This document shows, in pieces, positions 1-9,516 of a stretch of 39,961 bases of DNA (position 1 is its first letter; every line of letters starts with the position of its first letter). A program made the position numbers and the translations under genes. The stretch is taken from positions 1 through 39,961 of the forward strand of contig JAGOIF010000011.1 of assembly GCA_017995775.1 (NCBI GenBank), in the 5' to 3' direction. The stretch comes from Aliarcobacter sp. Its GTDB lineage: Bacteria; Campylobacterota; Campylobacteria; Campylobacterales; Arcobacteraceae. The notes below the pieces were generated by a model, which saw only the letters and a program-made list of their open reading frames with translations, had not been told where the DNA came from and ran no database searches.

Positions 1-503
1 ATGAATATACAAAAGGTATTCATAAAACAAAACTAGATAAAAAAGATTTGAAAAATTTAATTTCGAAAATAAAAAAGATTCATAAAATAAAACTAAAAAC
101 ACCTACTTATGGTTTAGACGCTGATTTAAATATGTATCGTAATTCTTTAAAAGATGACAAAAGTAAAAAACTTATAAATGAGTCTTTTCAAAGTTTAAAA
201 AAATTAAAAAAAGAAAAAATACAATTAGGATTAGTTCACCATGATTTAAATCCTAAAAATATTATTTTTACAAAAGATAATATTAAAATAATTGATTGGG
301 AATATGCAGGAACAAATGATATCTTTTTTGATTTAGCAACTATTTGTATTGAATTTAATTTATCAAATAAACAAGAAAAATTACTTGTGGATTACTATTT
401 TCCTAAGAAAAAGAGTTTTTATACTATAAAATTAATGCATTATAAAATAATTTACAAAAACTTATGTAAATTATGGTTTTTAAAAAATATAAAATTAGAT
501 TAA
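1..503 (+). CDS. Choline kinase / aminoglycoside phosphotransferase-like protein, 5' partial
   Basis: The reading frame is open from base 3 to a stop at 501-503, so the true start lies before the window; the TTG at 48 is an internal leucine codon, not a convincing start. About 167 C-terminal residues are visible. They contain the kinase catalytic loop HHDLNPKN (pattern HxDxxxxN) and, about 15 residues later, IDWEYAG, the metal-binding Asp region of the choline/ethanolamine kinase and APH fold. This is known to phosphorylate small hydroxyl substrates with ATP. The substrate cannot be told from the C-terminal half: LicA-type choline kinase, thiamine kinase and homoserine kinase II-like proteins all share these motifs. 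It is very lysine- and isoleucine-rich like its neighbours, so there is no sign of recent transfer. No terminator is evident before the next promoter. Confidence 0.75.
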   Translation, partial: EYTKGIHKTKLDKKDLKNLISKIKKIHKIKLKTPTYGLDADLNMYRNSLKDDKSKKLINESFQSLKKLKKEKIQLGLVHHDLNPKNIIFTKDNIKIIDWEYAGTNDIFFDLATICIEFNLSNKQEKLLVDYYFPKKKSFYTIKLMHYKIIYKNLCKLWFLKNIKLD

Positions 504-544
504 ATTTTTTATTAGTCAAAAATACAAAGATTATGTTTATTTTC

Positions 545-553
545 TGATATAAT
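545..553 (+). promoter_or_regulatory. Extended -10 promoter of the diguanylate cyclase gene
   Basis: TG at 545-546, one base, then a perfect TATAAT at 548-553. Transcription would begin near 560, giving a leader of about 28 nt before the ATG at 588. No good -35 is seen, as is usual for sigma-70 promoters in Campylobacterota. Confidence 0.6.
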
Positions 554-587
554 AATTTTCCAAAAAATTATTACATTAAAGTAAAAT

Positions 588-1889
588 ATGAAAAATAAAA
601 ATTTCCTAATATATTCTGCAATTATTATAATAACTTGTTTTGCACTATTTACTGCAAAATATATAAGTAATACAAAAGATGACTACAAAACTATTTCCCA
701 AGAAATACTATTTCAACAAGCATCAACACTATTTAATAACATTGTAACTATGAGAAAATGGAACGCAGATCATGGATCTGTTTATGTAAAATCCCATGAT
801 AATATAAAACCTAATCCATATTTAATTGAAAATTCTACCTATACAAAAGATAATGAGCTTTTAATTAAAATAAATCCTGCTTGGATGACTAGACAATTGT
901 CTGAGTTATCTAATAAAAGTGAAAAATTTTACTTCAAAATCACTAGTTCAAAACCTATTAATCCCAATAATGCTCCTGATAAATTTGAAAAAGAGGGACT
1001 TGAAGTTTTAGATAAAAATAAAGAACTTAAGTATTATACAAATATTGAAAATAATAAATATAATTTAATTGGTCCATTATTTGTAGAGGAATCTTGCATG
1101 CAATGCCATGCGGAACAAGGATATAAAGTTGGTGATTTAAGAGGTGGTCTTAGAGTTTCTGTTCCAATTGATACTTATATTAAAAATATTGAAATTGTAA
1201 ATTCAAGAGCCGATATGTTGTATATTGTAACTTTTCTTATTTCTCTTGCTTTTATTACAATAATTATATTTACAATAAATTCTATTTATTCACGAGAACT
1301 AAATATTATTAAATTAAATAAGACTTTAGAGAAAAAAATTCTTAGAAGAACAAAAGAGTTAAGGGATGCAAATAAAAAACTACTTGAGATTTCTATTCTT
1401 GATTATTTAACAAATATTCCAAATAGAAGATATTTATTTGAAACTGGTTCAAAATATTTTCATTTAGCAAAACGTGAAGAAAATAGTTTATCCATAATTT
1501 GCATTGATATTGACCATTTCAAAAAGATTAATGATACTTATGGTCACGATATTGGTGATGAGATTTTAAAATTAGTTGCAAAAACAATGGGTAGATTTGT
1601 TAGGAAATCAGATATTATAGCCCGAACAGGTGGAGAAGAATTTACAATATTATTAAATAATGTGGATGCATCAAATGCATATATAGTCGCTGAAAAAATA
1701 AGAACAACAATAGAAGATTTAAACTATAAAAATGATAATCAAGTTGTAAAAATTACAATTAGTTTAGGTATTAGTCAATTAAAAAATGATGACATTAATT
1801 TAAATTCAATTATAAAAAGAGCAGATACTGCATTGTATCAAGCAAAAGAACAAAATAGAAACAAAACTATTATATATTCAGAAAAGTAA
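588..1889 (+). CDS. Haem-sensor (DUF3365/Tll0287-like) diguanylate cyclase
   Basis: A 433-residue inner-membrane protein. A TM helix at about 6-24 is followed by a periplasmic domain (about 28-200) that carries one c-type haem motif CMQCH at 170-174 with the downstream GDLRGG segment typical of DUF3365/Tll0287-like sensors. A second TM lies at about 208-232, then a short coiled coil, then a GGDEF domain (about 265-433). The active-site loop is GGEEF (348-352), an active variant, and an RxxD inhibitory site (RKSD, 339-342) sits exactly five residues before it. It should therefore make c-di-GMP from two GTP and be product-inhibited. The haem suggests control by redox state or a gas ligand; this is inference. 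It stands alone between its own extended -10 promoter and uvrC. The Shine-Dalgarno is weak. The same sensor type recurs in the chemoreceptor at 27188-29377. Confidence 0.9.
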   Translation: MKNKNFLIYSAIIIITCFALFTAKYISNTKDDYKTISQEILFQQASTLFNNIVTMRKWNADHGSVYVKSHDNIKPNPYLIENSTYTKDNELLIKINPAWMTRQLSELSNKSEKFYFKITSSKPINPNNAPDKFEKEGLEVLDKNKELKYYTNIENNKYNLIGPLFVEESCMQCHAEQGYKVGDLRGGLRVSVPIDTYIKNIEIVNSRADMLYIVTFLISLAFITIIIFTINSIYSRELNIIKLNKTLEKKILRRTKELRDANKKLLEISILDYLTNIPNRRYLFETGSKYFHLAKREENSLSIICIDIDHFKKINDTYGHDIGDEILKLVAKTMGRFVRKSDIIARTGGEEFTILLNNVDASNAYIVAEKIRTTIEDLNYKNDNQVVKITISLGISQLKNDDINLNSIIKRADTALYQAKEQNRNKTIIYSEK

Positions 1890-1936
1890 ATAGCTTGTAT
1901 TTGAGTAATTTATTATTCTTATTGCAAGTATATTTT

Positions 1937-1945
1937 TGATACAAT
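1937..1945 (+). promoter_or_regulatory. Extended -10 promoter placed for a leaderless uvrC mRNA
   Basis: TG at 1937-1938, one base, then TACAAT at 1940-1945. Only six bases separate the hexamer from the ATG at 1952, so normal +1 placement falls on the A of the start codon. No purine-rich ribosome site is present before the ATG. Confidence 0.6.
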
Positions 1946-1951
1946 CCCCAA

Positions 1952-3808
1952 ATGAATCTACTAGAAAAACTCAAACAACTTCCCAATGATGCCGGTGTTT
2001 ATCAATATTTCAATAAAGATGGGCATTTATTATATGTAGGAAAAGCTAAAGTACTTAAGAACCGAGTTAAATCATATTTTAAATTTACTCCAACTTTAAT
2101 GCCTGCTGATAAGCTAGGACCTCGTATTTATAAAATGATTAGTGAAGTTGCAAGTTGTGACTGGATAGTAGTACCAAACGAACACGATGCCTTGATTTTG
2201 GAAAACTCACTAATCAAGCAATTAAAACCAAAATACAATATTTTATTAAGAGATGATAAAACATATCCTTATATTACAATAGATTATAATGAAGATTTTC
2301 CAAGACTTGAAATAACAAGAAGAGTTTTAAAAAACAAAAATATTAAATATTTTGGACCTTATTCAAGTGGTGCAAAAGATATGCTTGATAGTATTTATGA
2401 AATAGTTCCATTGGTGCAAAAAAAATCTTGTGTAAAAGGTAAAAGTGCTTGTTTATTTTATCAAATACAAAAATGTCTTGCTCCTTGCGAAAATAAAATT
2501 TCCAAAGAAGATTATGTAAAAATAGTAGAAACAGCTTTGGATTTTGTTTATAATAAAACCAAACTAATCACAAAATTAAATGAACGAATGCTTCAATACT
2601 CAAATGATTTTAGATTTGAAGAAGCTATGAATTTAAGAGATAGAATAAAAACCATAGAAAAATCTCAAATAAAATCTGGAATAGATTTAGCAACAAATGA
2701 AGATATAGATGTTTTTGCAATAAGTGCATCAAATAAAAAAGCAGTTCTTGTAAGAATGTTTTTAAGAGATGGAAAACTCGCATCTTCTAGCCATGATTTT
2801 CTAAAAGCAAGTAGCTTTGATGATAATTTTGATTTTGATTATAATGAAGCTTATAAAAGAGCAATTGTGAATTACTATGATAATGAAATACCTCTTTTAC
2901 CAAAAGAAGTTTTAACAGCAATTGAACTTGAAGCGGATGAGATTGAAGAGCTTGAATCATTTTTACAAATTAGATTTAACAAAAGAATAAAAGTAATAAA
3001 TCCAAAAAAAGATAAGAAAAAAGATATAGTTCAAATTGCATTAAATAACTGTGATGAGTTATTAAGAATTGATTCAAGTAAAAATTCTACAACTATTTAT
3101 GAAGAATTAAAAGAACTATTTAATCTTCAAACACTTCCATACCTAATAGAAAGTTTTGACAACTCTCACATGATGGGACAAGCAACTGTTGGTGCTATGG
3201 TTGTTTGGAATGAAGAGATAGAAGCATTTGATAAAAAGTCTTTTAGACACTATAATCTTGAATCAAAAGATGAATATTCTCAAATGAGAGAAATGCTAAT
3301 AAGAAGAGTTGAGAGTTTTTATAAGAACCCTGCTCCTGATTTATGGATACTTGATGGTGGAGAAACTCTTTTAAAATTAGCTTATGATATCGTTCAATCA
3401 GTTGGAATGAATCTTGATATAATTGCAATTGCAAAAGAAAAAGTTGATGCAAAAGCACATAGAGCAAAAGGTGCTGCTAAAGATATCATTCATTATAGAT
3501 CTAGTAATAAAGAGTTTAAAAACTTTAAATTATCAACAAGCGATAAAAGATTACAATTTGTTCAAAGACAAAGGGATGAAGCCCATAGATTTGTAATTAA
3601 TTATCACAAAAAACAAAAAAGAACAGAAGATAAACAAATATCACTTTTACAAATCAAAGGTATTGGAGAAGCTAAGATTAAAAAACTTCTTTTATATTTT
3701 GGTGAATTTGAAAAAATAAAAACAGCATCTCTTGAAGAATTAACAAATGTTTTAAATGAAAAAGATGCAAGTACAATAATAGATTATTTCACAAACTCAA
3801 AGGATTAA
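1952..3808 (+). CDS. uvrC: UvrABC excinuclease subunit C
   Basis: 618 residues, full length for UvrC (about 600-620). In nucleotide excision repair it makes both incisions around a lesion handed over by UvrA-UvrB. Domains in order: GIY-YIG nuclease at about 12-95 ([14 protein letters not shown]), which makes the 3' cut; a cysteine cluster around residues 160-178 ([15 protein letters not shown]); the UVR motif at about 200-235, which contacts UvrB; the RNase H-like endonuclease at about 385-540 ([10 protein letters not shown]), which makes the 5' cut; and a C-terminal helix-hairpin-helix pair (about 565-615). There is no ribosome-binding site, and a -10 box ends six bases before the ATG, so it probably makes a leaderless mRNA. 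alr starts two bases after its stop, in the same operon. Confidence 0.97.
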   Translation: MNLLEKLKQLPNDAGVYQYFNKDGHLLYVGKAKVLKNRVKSYFKFTPTLMPADKLGPRIYKMISEVASCDWIVVPNEHDALILENSLIKQLKPKYNILLRDDKTYPYITIDYNEDFPRLEITRRVLKNKNIKYFGPYSSGAKDMLDSIYEIVPLVQKKSCVKGKSACLFYQIQKCLAPCENKISKEDYVKIVETALDFVYNKTKLITKLNERMLQYSNDFRFEEAMNLRDRIKTIEKSQIKSGIDLATNEDIDVFAISASNKKAVLVRMFLRDGKLASSSHDFLKASSFDDNFDFDYNEAYKRAIVNYYDNEIPLLPKEVLTAIELEADEIEELESFLQIRFNKRIKVINPKKDKKKDIVQIALNNCDELLRIDSSKNSTTIYEELKELFNLQTLPYLIESFDNSHMMGQATVGAMVVWNEEIEAFDKKSFRHYNLESKDEYSQMREMLIRRVESFYKNPAPDLWILDGGETLLKLAYDIVQSVGMNLDIIAIAKEKVDAKAHRAKGAAKDIIHYRSSNKEFKNFKLSTSDKRLQFVQRQRDEAHRFVINYHKKQKRTEDKQISLLQIKGIGEAKIKKLLLYFGEFEKIKTASLEELTNVLNEKDASTIIDYFTNSKD

Positions 3809-3810
3809 TT

Positions 3811-4833
3811 TTGGCAAAAATCTTACTAAATAAAGAAAATTTATTTCATAACTTTAAAATTATATCAGGACATACAAAGTCAAAAGAAAAAGTAGCAGTT
3901 GTTCTAAAAGACAATGCCTATGGTCATGGAATAATAGAAATAGCAACATTAGCAAATGAGTTTGGAATCAAAAAAGCAGTGGTAAGATCACTTGATGAAG
4001 CACTTAAAGTTGAAAAATTATTTGATTATATTTTAATACTTGCAGAAAAATCTTTTCACACTTATTCACATGCTTTTCACATAGCATTAAATAGCCTTGA
4101 TGATATAAAAATTCTACCAGAAAATTGTAATGTTCATATCAAAGTAGACACAGGAATGCATCGTAATGGAATTCTTCCTAATCAACTAGAAGAGGCTATT
4201 TTAGGGCTTAAAGAAAGAAATATAAACATAACTGGAGTATTTACACACCATAGATGTGCAGATGAATTATCAACAGATTTTTTCTGGCAAAACAATGTTT
4301 TTACTAGGGTAAAAATCGATGTGAAAAGAATATGTGAACAACTTTTATTACCCCTTCCTGCCTTTCATTCGTGCAACTCTGCAGCACTTTTTAGACATAC
4401 AAACTTCGATGAAGACTTTGCTAGAGTTGGAATTGCAACTTATGGATATTTAGACAATGCAAACATCTTTAAATTTCCAAAACTGAAACCAGTTTTATCG
4501 CTTTGGGCTTCAAAACTTTCAACAAGAGTTTTAAAAAAAGGACAAAGTGTTGGTTATGGAGGAACATTTACTGCGAATACAGATATGACTATTTCAACTT
4601 ATGATGTTGGTTATGGGGATGGTTTTTTAAGACTAAATGAAAGATGTTCTTATGAAACACCAAAAGGTTATAAAGTTTTAGGTCGTGTTTCTATGGATAA
4701 TTTATCCTTAAATACAAATGATGATGAAGTTTGTATTTTTAATGATGTTAATGCTTTAGCAAAAACTCATGATACAATAACTTATGAGATTACAACTGCT
4801 CTAAATCCTAATATTAAAAAAGAAATAGTATGA
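3811..4833 (+). CDS. alr: Alanine racemase
   Basis: 340 residues; interconverts L- and D-alanine with pyridoxal phosphate and so supplies D-Ala for peptidoglycan, the substrate of the ddl ligase encoded at 25452-26492. The PLP lysine lies in [11 protein letters not shown] (about residue 33), with the usual KANAYG changed to KDNAYG. Other family marks: [10 protein letters not shown] with the conserved Arg, [16 protein letters not shown], the catalytic-Tyr segment SVGYGGTF, and RVSMDN. The start is TTG at 3811: AAAGGA, which overlaps the uvrC stop, stands six bases upstream, and no ATG fits. The last four bases overlap the next gene (ATGA), so translation is probably coupled. It is a little shorter than the 350-370 residues usual outside the phylum. 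Confidence 0.93.
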   Translation: MAKILLNKENLFHNFKIISGHTKSKEKVAVVLKDNAYGHGIIEIATLANEFGIKKAVVRSLDEALKVEKLFDYILILAEKSFHTYSHAFHIALNSLDDIKILPENCNVHIKVDTGMHRNGILPNQLEEAILGLKERNINITGVFTHHRCADELSTDFFWQNNVFTRVKIDVKRICEQLLLPLPAFHSCNSAALFRHTNFDEDFARVGIATYGYLDNANIFKFPKLKPVLSLWASKLSTRVLKKGQSVGYGGTFTANTDMTISTYDVGYGDGFLRLNERCSYETPKGYKVLGRVSMDNLSLNTNDDEVCIFNDVNALAKTHDTITYEITTALNPNIKKEIV

Positions 4834-5495
4834 AAATTACACTACTTATTTTCTTATTTATAAGCTTTATAAATGCAATGACATTTGAAGAAGTTTATAC
4901 AATAAAAGAAGTTCAAGGAACAATGAAAGCCTTAGGAGCATATAAAGATTTAGCAAGTGAAAATGATCCAAGAGCAATGCATGAATTAGGATTGATTTAT
5001 TTCAAAGGTGATGGAATTGCAAAGAACATAAATTTAGCAGTTGAATATTTTCAAAAAGCATCTGACTTAGGAAATCTAGAATCTACATACTTACTTGGAA
5101 AAATATATCTTTCAAATCAAACACAATATCACGATCCTAAAAAAGCATATAATGCTTTTGTAGAGGCTGCAAATAACAATCATGGGAAATCTCAACTAAT
5201 GATTGGAAAGTTCCTTTTATTAGGTGAAATTGTTCCAAAAGACTATGAAAAATCTTTACACTATTTTAAATTAGCATCAAAACAAAAAGAGTATGATGCA
5301 AATTGTTATATTGCATATATGTACGCAAGTGGAACTGGAGTTTTCCCAAACTTTGGAAGAGCTCATACTTTTGCTAAAGATCAATATAAAAAAGGAAATA
5401 AACTTTGTATGAAAGTTTGGAAAGATTATAATCTAGGAAAATATCCAAAAGATGATGGTTGGAAAATTGGTGATTATAATGAGCCAGTTAAATAA
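4830..5495 (+). CDS. Secreted Sel1-repeat (SLR) protein
   Basis: 221 residues. A signal peptide at 1-16 ([16 protein letters not shown]) suggests export to the periplasm. The remainder is about four Sel1-like repeats: [18 protein letters not shown], then [23 protein letters not shown] and [13 protein letters not shown], each a helix-turn-helix of about 36 residues. Sel1 proteins are scaffolds for protein-protein contacts; in Campylobacterota, several families of this kind are cysteine-rich (Hcp-like), but this one has only two cysteines. It overlaps the end of alr by four bases and so belongs to the uvrC-alr operon. The partner and role are unknown. A cell-envelope role is suggested only by the neighbour alr and the signal peptide. 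Confidence 0.85.
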   Translation: MKITLLIFLFISFINAMTFEEVYTIKEVQGTMKALGAYKDLASENDPRAMHELGLIYFKGDGIAKNINLAVEYFQKASDLGNLESTYLLGKIYLSNQTQYHDPKKAYNAFVEAANNNHGKSQLMIGKFLLLGEIVPKDYEKSLHYFKLASKQKEYDANCYIAYMYASGTGVFPNFGRAHTFAKDQYKKGNKLCMKVWKDYNLGKYPKDDGWKIGDYNEPVK

Positions 5496-5561
5496 TCCAT
5501 ATTTCATATTATAATTATTTACAGCGTTCTATCTTAGCTTAAAGTAAGTACTCGTTTATTC

Positions 5562-5588
5562 AAAGACTAAATCATACATTTAGTCTTT
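5562..5588. terminator. Bidirectional hairpin between two convergent genes
   Basis: Perfect 11-bp inverted repeat AAAGACTAAAT / ATTTAGTCTTT with loop CATAC. It lies between the Sel1 gene (+) and the TroA-like gene (-). The flanking U-tracts are weak. A second small stem, TCCCA/TGGGA followed by TTTT, sits at 5598-5619. Confidence 0.6.
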
Positions 5589-5643
5589 AGCTATTTCTCC
5601 CAAAAAATAGTGGGATTTTATCTAAAATCATTTAAAAAGTTAT

Positions 5644-6444
5644 TTAGTTTTCATGTTGATTATTAGTTTTAAAAAGTTTTTGAGAGAATTCTAAAAGATT
5701 TGTTTGCCAAATGTCATCAAAAATATCATTTTCAATTACCTGTAAATTTAAATTATTTGTATATGATAATAAAACATTATAATCCATTCCTTTGAAAAAT
5801 AATATTTTCTGAATATTTTTATCTTTTGTAAAATTTATTGATGAAGAAATTTTTGCGATATCTAAGTGTTTTTTCTCTTTTTTAATTATATTAAGTCTAA
5901 ACCGATTAGCAAAGTAATCCCAATAATCATCAAAGGCATAGACTGTTGTAATTTCACTACCATTTATTTTTTGTTTTATTTTTAAAAATGTATTATCGAT
6001 TTCATTTAAAAAATTTTCATAGTTTTCTTTATAAAAATCAGCATTTCTTTTATCTAATTCAAGGAATGTTTCATAAATCGCTTTTGCAACAACTCTTAGA
6101 GTAAAAGGATCAGTCCAGAAATAAGGATTGTTATCTATTTTTTCAACACCTTTTGATAAATCAACAATTATTAAATTTGGATTTTCCTCTTTTAAAACTG
6201 ATTCATACTCTTTTTCAACATCTAATCCGAAATGGAAATATATTTTTGAATTTGACAATTTTGAAATTTCTGATTTTGGCATTTTTTGATATATGGGAGT
6301 ATAGACTCCTGTAATTTCTCTTGCAAAAGCTTCTTTTTGTGCAATTTTTTTAATGATTTTTGTTTCTAGGGGAAAGTAAGTAACTATTTGGATTTTTGAG
6401 AAAAGAAAAAGAGGAAATGATAAGATCAAAAATATTTTTATCAT
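5644..6444 (-). CDS. TroA/ZnuA-like periplasmic binding protein without canonical metal ligands
   Basis: About 266 residues with an N-terminal signal peptide ending near LFLFSK. The overall pattern is that of zinc/manganese ABC-transporter binding proteins (TroA family): FGLDVEKEYESVL, the NPYFWTDP block in place of DPHxWLDP, a long backbone helix (about 135-160) and VYAFDDYWDYF. The metal-binding histidines are missing. The first DPH is TPI, the second is NPY, the third (usually in AFHxAF) is Asp, and the fourth segment (usually vfvE) reads ILFFKG. No ABC permease or ATPase gene is adjacent. The ATG at 6444 has AGAGGG seven bases upstream; the ATG two codons earlier would be too close. It sits 33 bases after aspS in the same direction. 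It may bind another ligand or be a scaffold; function unknown. Confidence 0.7.
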   Translation of the reverse strand: MIKIFLILSFPLFLFSKIQIVTYFPLETKIIKKIAQKEAFAREITGVYTPIYQKMPKSEISKLSNSKIYFHFGLDVEKEYESVLKEENPNLIIVDLSKGVEKIDNNPYFWTDPFTLRVVAKAIYETFLELDKRNADFYKENYENFLNEIDNTFLKIKQKINGSEITTVYAFDDYWDYFANRFRLNIIKKEKKHLDIAKISSSINFTKDKNIQKILFFKGMDYNVLLSYTNNLNLQVIENDIFDDIWQTNLLEFSQKLFKTNNQHEN

Positions 6445-6477
6445 TAACATTCCCTCTTCTAAATTTTTATATATTAA

Positions 6478-8235
6478 TTAGATATCAGAAACTGTTTTTC
6501 TTAATCTGATTCCTAACTCTTTTAATTGTTCATCATCAACACTTGAAGGAGCTTGAGTTAATAAACATTGAGCTTTTTGCGTTTTAGGAAACGCAATAAC
6601 GTCTCTAATTGAATCAGTTCCTGCAAGAAGCATAATCATTCTATCAAGTCCTAAAGCAAATCCACCGTGGCTTGGAGCTCCATATTGAAGTGCATCAAGT
6701 AAGAAACCAAATTTCTCTTTTGCTTCTTCTTTAGAAATTCCCATAAGTTCAAATACTTTTGATTGAATCTCTTCTTTATGAATTCTAATACTTCCACCAC
6801 CAAGCTCTGTACCGTTTAATACAATATCATAAGCGATTGATTCAATAGCTTCTAAATCAGAAGTATCTTCAAGTGATTTTGGCATTGTAAATGGATGGTG
6901 TAATGCTTTTGTTCTTCCGTCTTCAACTTCGAACATAGGGAAATCAACAACCCATAAGAATTCAAATGCGTCTTTTGGAATAATATCCATTTCAGCTGCT
7001 AGGAATAATCTAAATCTTCCCATATAATCCCAAACTACTTTTTTAGACCCTGCTCCAAAGAATACAACGTCTCCCACTTCAAGTTGTGTAGCTTTAATGA
7101 TTTCTTCTAAATCAGATTCACTAAAGAATTTAGTTAATGGACCTTTTAATCCATCTTCTTTCATTTGAAAATATCCAAGACCTTTAGCTCCGAATTTTCT
7201 TACGTAATCTTCAAAACCTTTCATTTGTCTTTTAGAGAAGATATTATCTCCGTTTTTACATTTTAGGGCTTTGATTCTATTGTTCTTTTTATCTTTTGCA
7301 ATTTCTGCAAAGATTTCATTTGTTGAGTTTGCAAAAATATCAATAACATCAACAAGTGGCATTTCAAATCTTAAATCTGGTTTATCACATCCGTAGTTTT
7401 CCATTGCATCTGAATATTTCATTCTTTTAAATGTTGATGGAATTGTTTTACCACATTTTGTAAATACATCATAGATTAATTTTTCTGCAACTGCAATTAC
7501 ATCATCTTGATTACAAAATGACATTTCAACGTCTATTTGAGTAAATTCAGGTTGTCTATCAGCTCTTAAATCTTCATCTCTAAAACATTTTGCAATTTGA
7601 AAATACTTATCAAATCCTGCAACCATTAAAAGTTGTTTAAATAACTGTGGAGATTGAGGTAGTGCATAAAACTCACCTGGGTGAACTCTTGATGGAACTA
7701 AATAATCCCTTGCGCCTTCTGGAGTTGATTTTGTTAAAATTGGAGTTTCAACATCTAAGAAACCTAATTCATCTAAAGTATTTCTAGCTTGAATTGCTGC
7801 TTTTGATCTTAATTGAAAAATATTAAATGATTTAGTTGATCTTAATTCTAAGAATCTATTTCTTAATTTAATCTCATCATTTACTTTTTCATCATTAATA
7901 TCAAAAGGCATTGGTTTAGATTTGTTTTCAATAACTAAATTTTTTAAAACAATTTCAATTTTACCCGTTTTAAGATTTGGGTTTTCAAGTCCCTCACCTC
8001 TTGCTCTTACTATTCCAGTAGCTATTAAAACAAATTCATCTCTTACAGTTTCTGCAACTGTTAAAACGTCCTTACAATCACTTGGATCAGCAACAAGTTG
8101 AACTAATCCACTTTTATCTCTTAAATCTATAAATATAATTCCACCGTGGTCACGCCTACTGTTTACCCAACCAGCAACAGTTACCGTATCACCAATCTTA
8201 GCTTCAGTTACATCTGTACAATAATGTGTTCTCAA
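6478..8235 (-). CDS. aspS: Aspartyl-tRNA synthetase
   Basis: A class II synthetase of about 585 residues that charges tRNA-Asp. It has an N-terminal anticodon-binding OB domain ([19 protein letters not shown]), motif 2 ([18 protein letters not shown]), the bacterial GAD insertion (about 275-400), and motif 3 ([11 protein letters not shown]). The longest frame begins with GTG at 8253. I prefer the TTG at 8235: GGAG stands eight bases before it, and it gives the usual bacterial N-terminus MRTHYC. Many Campylobacterota lack an asparaginyl-tRNA synthetase and use a non-discriminating AspRS with GatCAB; that may apply here but cannot be shown from this window. It is 45 bases downstream of the lipoprotein gene and probably cotranscribed with it. 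Confidence 0.96.
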   Translation of the reverse strand: MRTHYCTDVTEAKIGDTVTVAGWVNSRRDHGGIIFIDLRDKSGLVQLVADPSDCKDVLTVAETVRDEFVLIATGIVRARGEGLENPNLKTGKIEIVLKNLVIENKSKPMPFDINDEKVNDEIKLRNRFLELRSTKSFNIFQLRSKAAIQARNTLDELGFLDVETPILTKSTPEGARDYLVPSRVHPGEFYALPQSPQLFKQLLMVAGFDKYFQIAKCFRDEDLRADRQPEFTQIDVEMSFCNQDDVIAVAEKLIYDVFTKCGKTIPSTFKRMKYSDAMENYGCDKPDLRFEMPLVDVIDIFANSTNEIFAEIAKDKKNNRIKALKCKNGDNIFSKRQMKGFEDYVRKFGAKGLGYFQMKEDGLKGPLTKFFSESDLEEIIKATQLEVGDVVFFGAGSKKVVWDYMGRFRLFLAAEMDIIPKDAFEFLWVVDFPMFEVEDGRTKALHHPFTMPKSLEDTSDLEAIESIAYDIVLNGTELGGGSIRIHKEEIQSKVFELMGISKEEAKEKFGFLLDALQYGAPSHGGFALGLDRMIMLLAGTDSIRDVIAFPKTQKAQCLLTQAPSSVDDEQLKELGIRLRKTVSDI

Positions 8236-8280
8236 ATTATAATCTCCATTCACATAAATATTCGCGATTTTATCTAATTT

Positions 8281-9516
8281 TTACTTAATTTCTAAAAATC
8301 CTGTTTCTGTGCTTTTATATAACTTAGGATTATATATAGCTTGGTTGTTTGAAATTTTTGTTTTTATCAAACTTGTATTTCCACCATAATATAAATAATT
8401 TATTCCAACCAAAGTAGAATAATCAACCCATTCAAAATTTATATTCCCACCAAAAGTTATGATTTCATCTTTTAATTCTTTATTGATTGTATCAATAGAA
8501 TTTGCAATTATTAGGTTTTCTCTATCTTTATCTTGTGTTAGTGTCATTAACATAGGATCATACATTACTTGAGTAGAAAAAATATACTTAGGATAAACAT
8601 CATATGCTCTTAATTGAGATAAGATTAAAGATGTTTTTACAATATCAGTATTTAAATATAATATAGAATTATTTAGTCTATTATCATTTACAATACCTTT
8701 AAAATTATTTTCTGTTTTACTAATTTCTTTTCTAATTGTAGTATTAGGTACCGTTAAATCAAAAGCCTTTTTTAATTTATTTCCTATATATGTATTTTGG
8801 TAAAACATTGCATTATTACCACTTGAATAAGAATTTAATTTTTGGATTTGTTGTTCATATGAAATAGATCCAAAAATTAAACTTTCATTAGTTGTTAAAG
8901 AATCTTTTTTTTCTATTAAAGGAAGATAAACTTTTGTATTGCTTGAAACTAATTTATCTAAAGAACTAATGGCATTGGGAGTAAATAAACCAATAACATT
9001 TGTAATTTCAGCTTGTGAAATTTTTGAAAATGCAGAGTTTATATTTTCATAACTCTCATTTGTACAATCAATTACCGTTAGATCATAATCAGCTTTTTGA
9101 TATGATAAATATCCAGAAACAGTATCTAAAGATGATTTAGCATATTTTTCAACTAAAGATGAAGGGTAAATAAAAGCTATTTTTATCTTTACCTTCTTCA
9201 TATCAACTTTTAAATCATCTAAAGTGACATCACTTACATTATTTGATTCAATTGGCTCTTCTTTAATAGGTTTCTCGTCATTAATAGAAGGTGTAACATC
9301 AATTATCTCATCAGGTTTCGTCTCTCTAATATCATCTGGTTTAAGCTCTTCAATAACAGTTATTGACTCATTTACAACTACGGGTGCCTTTTCTTTTTTA
9401 GGCTTAATTTGTGTTGTGCTATCTTTTTTTTGTGGAAGTTTTAGTTCAACTACTTGTTTTGGAGTACAACCAAAAAAAAGAAAAACTAAAGCGATTATTG
9501 TAATTATTTGTTTCAA
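8281..9516 (-). CDS. Lipoprotein with periplasmic-binding-protein-like domain
   Basis: 411 residues. A lipoprotein signal ends in FFGC, so Cys17 is the likely lipidated residue. Residues 20-105 are a low-complexity, Lys/Glu/Pro-rich linker. From about 108 the sequence looks like a type I periplasmic binding fold: IKIAFIYPSSLV, then alternating strands and helices (ITNVIGLFTPN, VYLPLIEKK, NNAMFYQN, YPKYIFSTQV). This recalls the C-terminal domain of LpoA-type penicillin-binding-protein activators and of amino-acid-binding ABC proteins, but the resemblance is only at fold level. The start is TTG at 9516, with GGAG eight bases upstream; it overlaps the UDG-like stop by four bases (TTGA), so the two are translationally coupled. 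The role is not known; an outer-membrane-anchored ligand sensor or peptidoglycan-enzyme activator is possible. Confidence 0.75.
   Translation of the reverse strand: MKQIITIIALVFLFFGCTPKQVVELKLPQKKDSTTQIKPKKEKAPVVVNESITVIEELKPDDIRETKPDEIIDVTPSINDEKPIKEEPIESNNVSDVTLDDLKVDMKKVKIKIAFIYPSSLVEKYAKSSLDTVSGYLSYQKADYDLTVIDCTNESYENINSAFSKISQAEITNVIGLFTPNAISSLDKLVSSNTKVYLPLIEKKDSLTTNESLIFGSISYEQQIQKLNSYSSGNNAMFYQNTYIGNKLKKAFDLTVPNTTIRKEISKTENNFKGIVNDNRLNNSILYLNTDIVKTSLILSQLRAYDVYPKYIFSTQVMYDPMLMTLTQDKDRENLIIANSIDTINKELKDEIITFGGNINFEWVDYSTLVGINYLYYGGNTSLIKTKISNNQAIYNPKLYKSTETGFLEIK

Noticed and set aside
1-50. ATG at base 1 or TTG at 48 as a gene start
   Set aside because: The frame from base 1 stops within a dozen codons, and the kinase-like frame is open to the window edge, so the gene is simply cut.
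8236-8253. GTG start for aspS at 8253
   Set aside because: It would place the GGAG ribosome site inside the gene; TTG at 8235 has correct spacing and gives the family's usual N-terminus.
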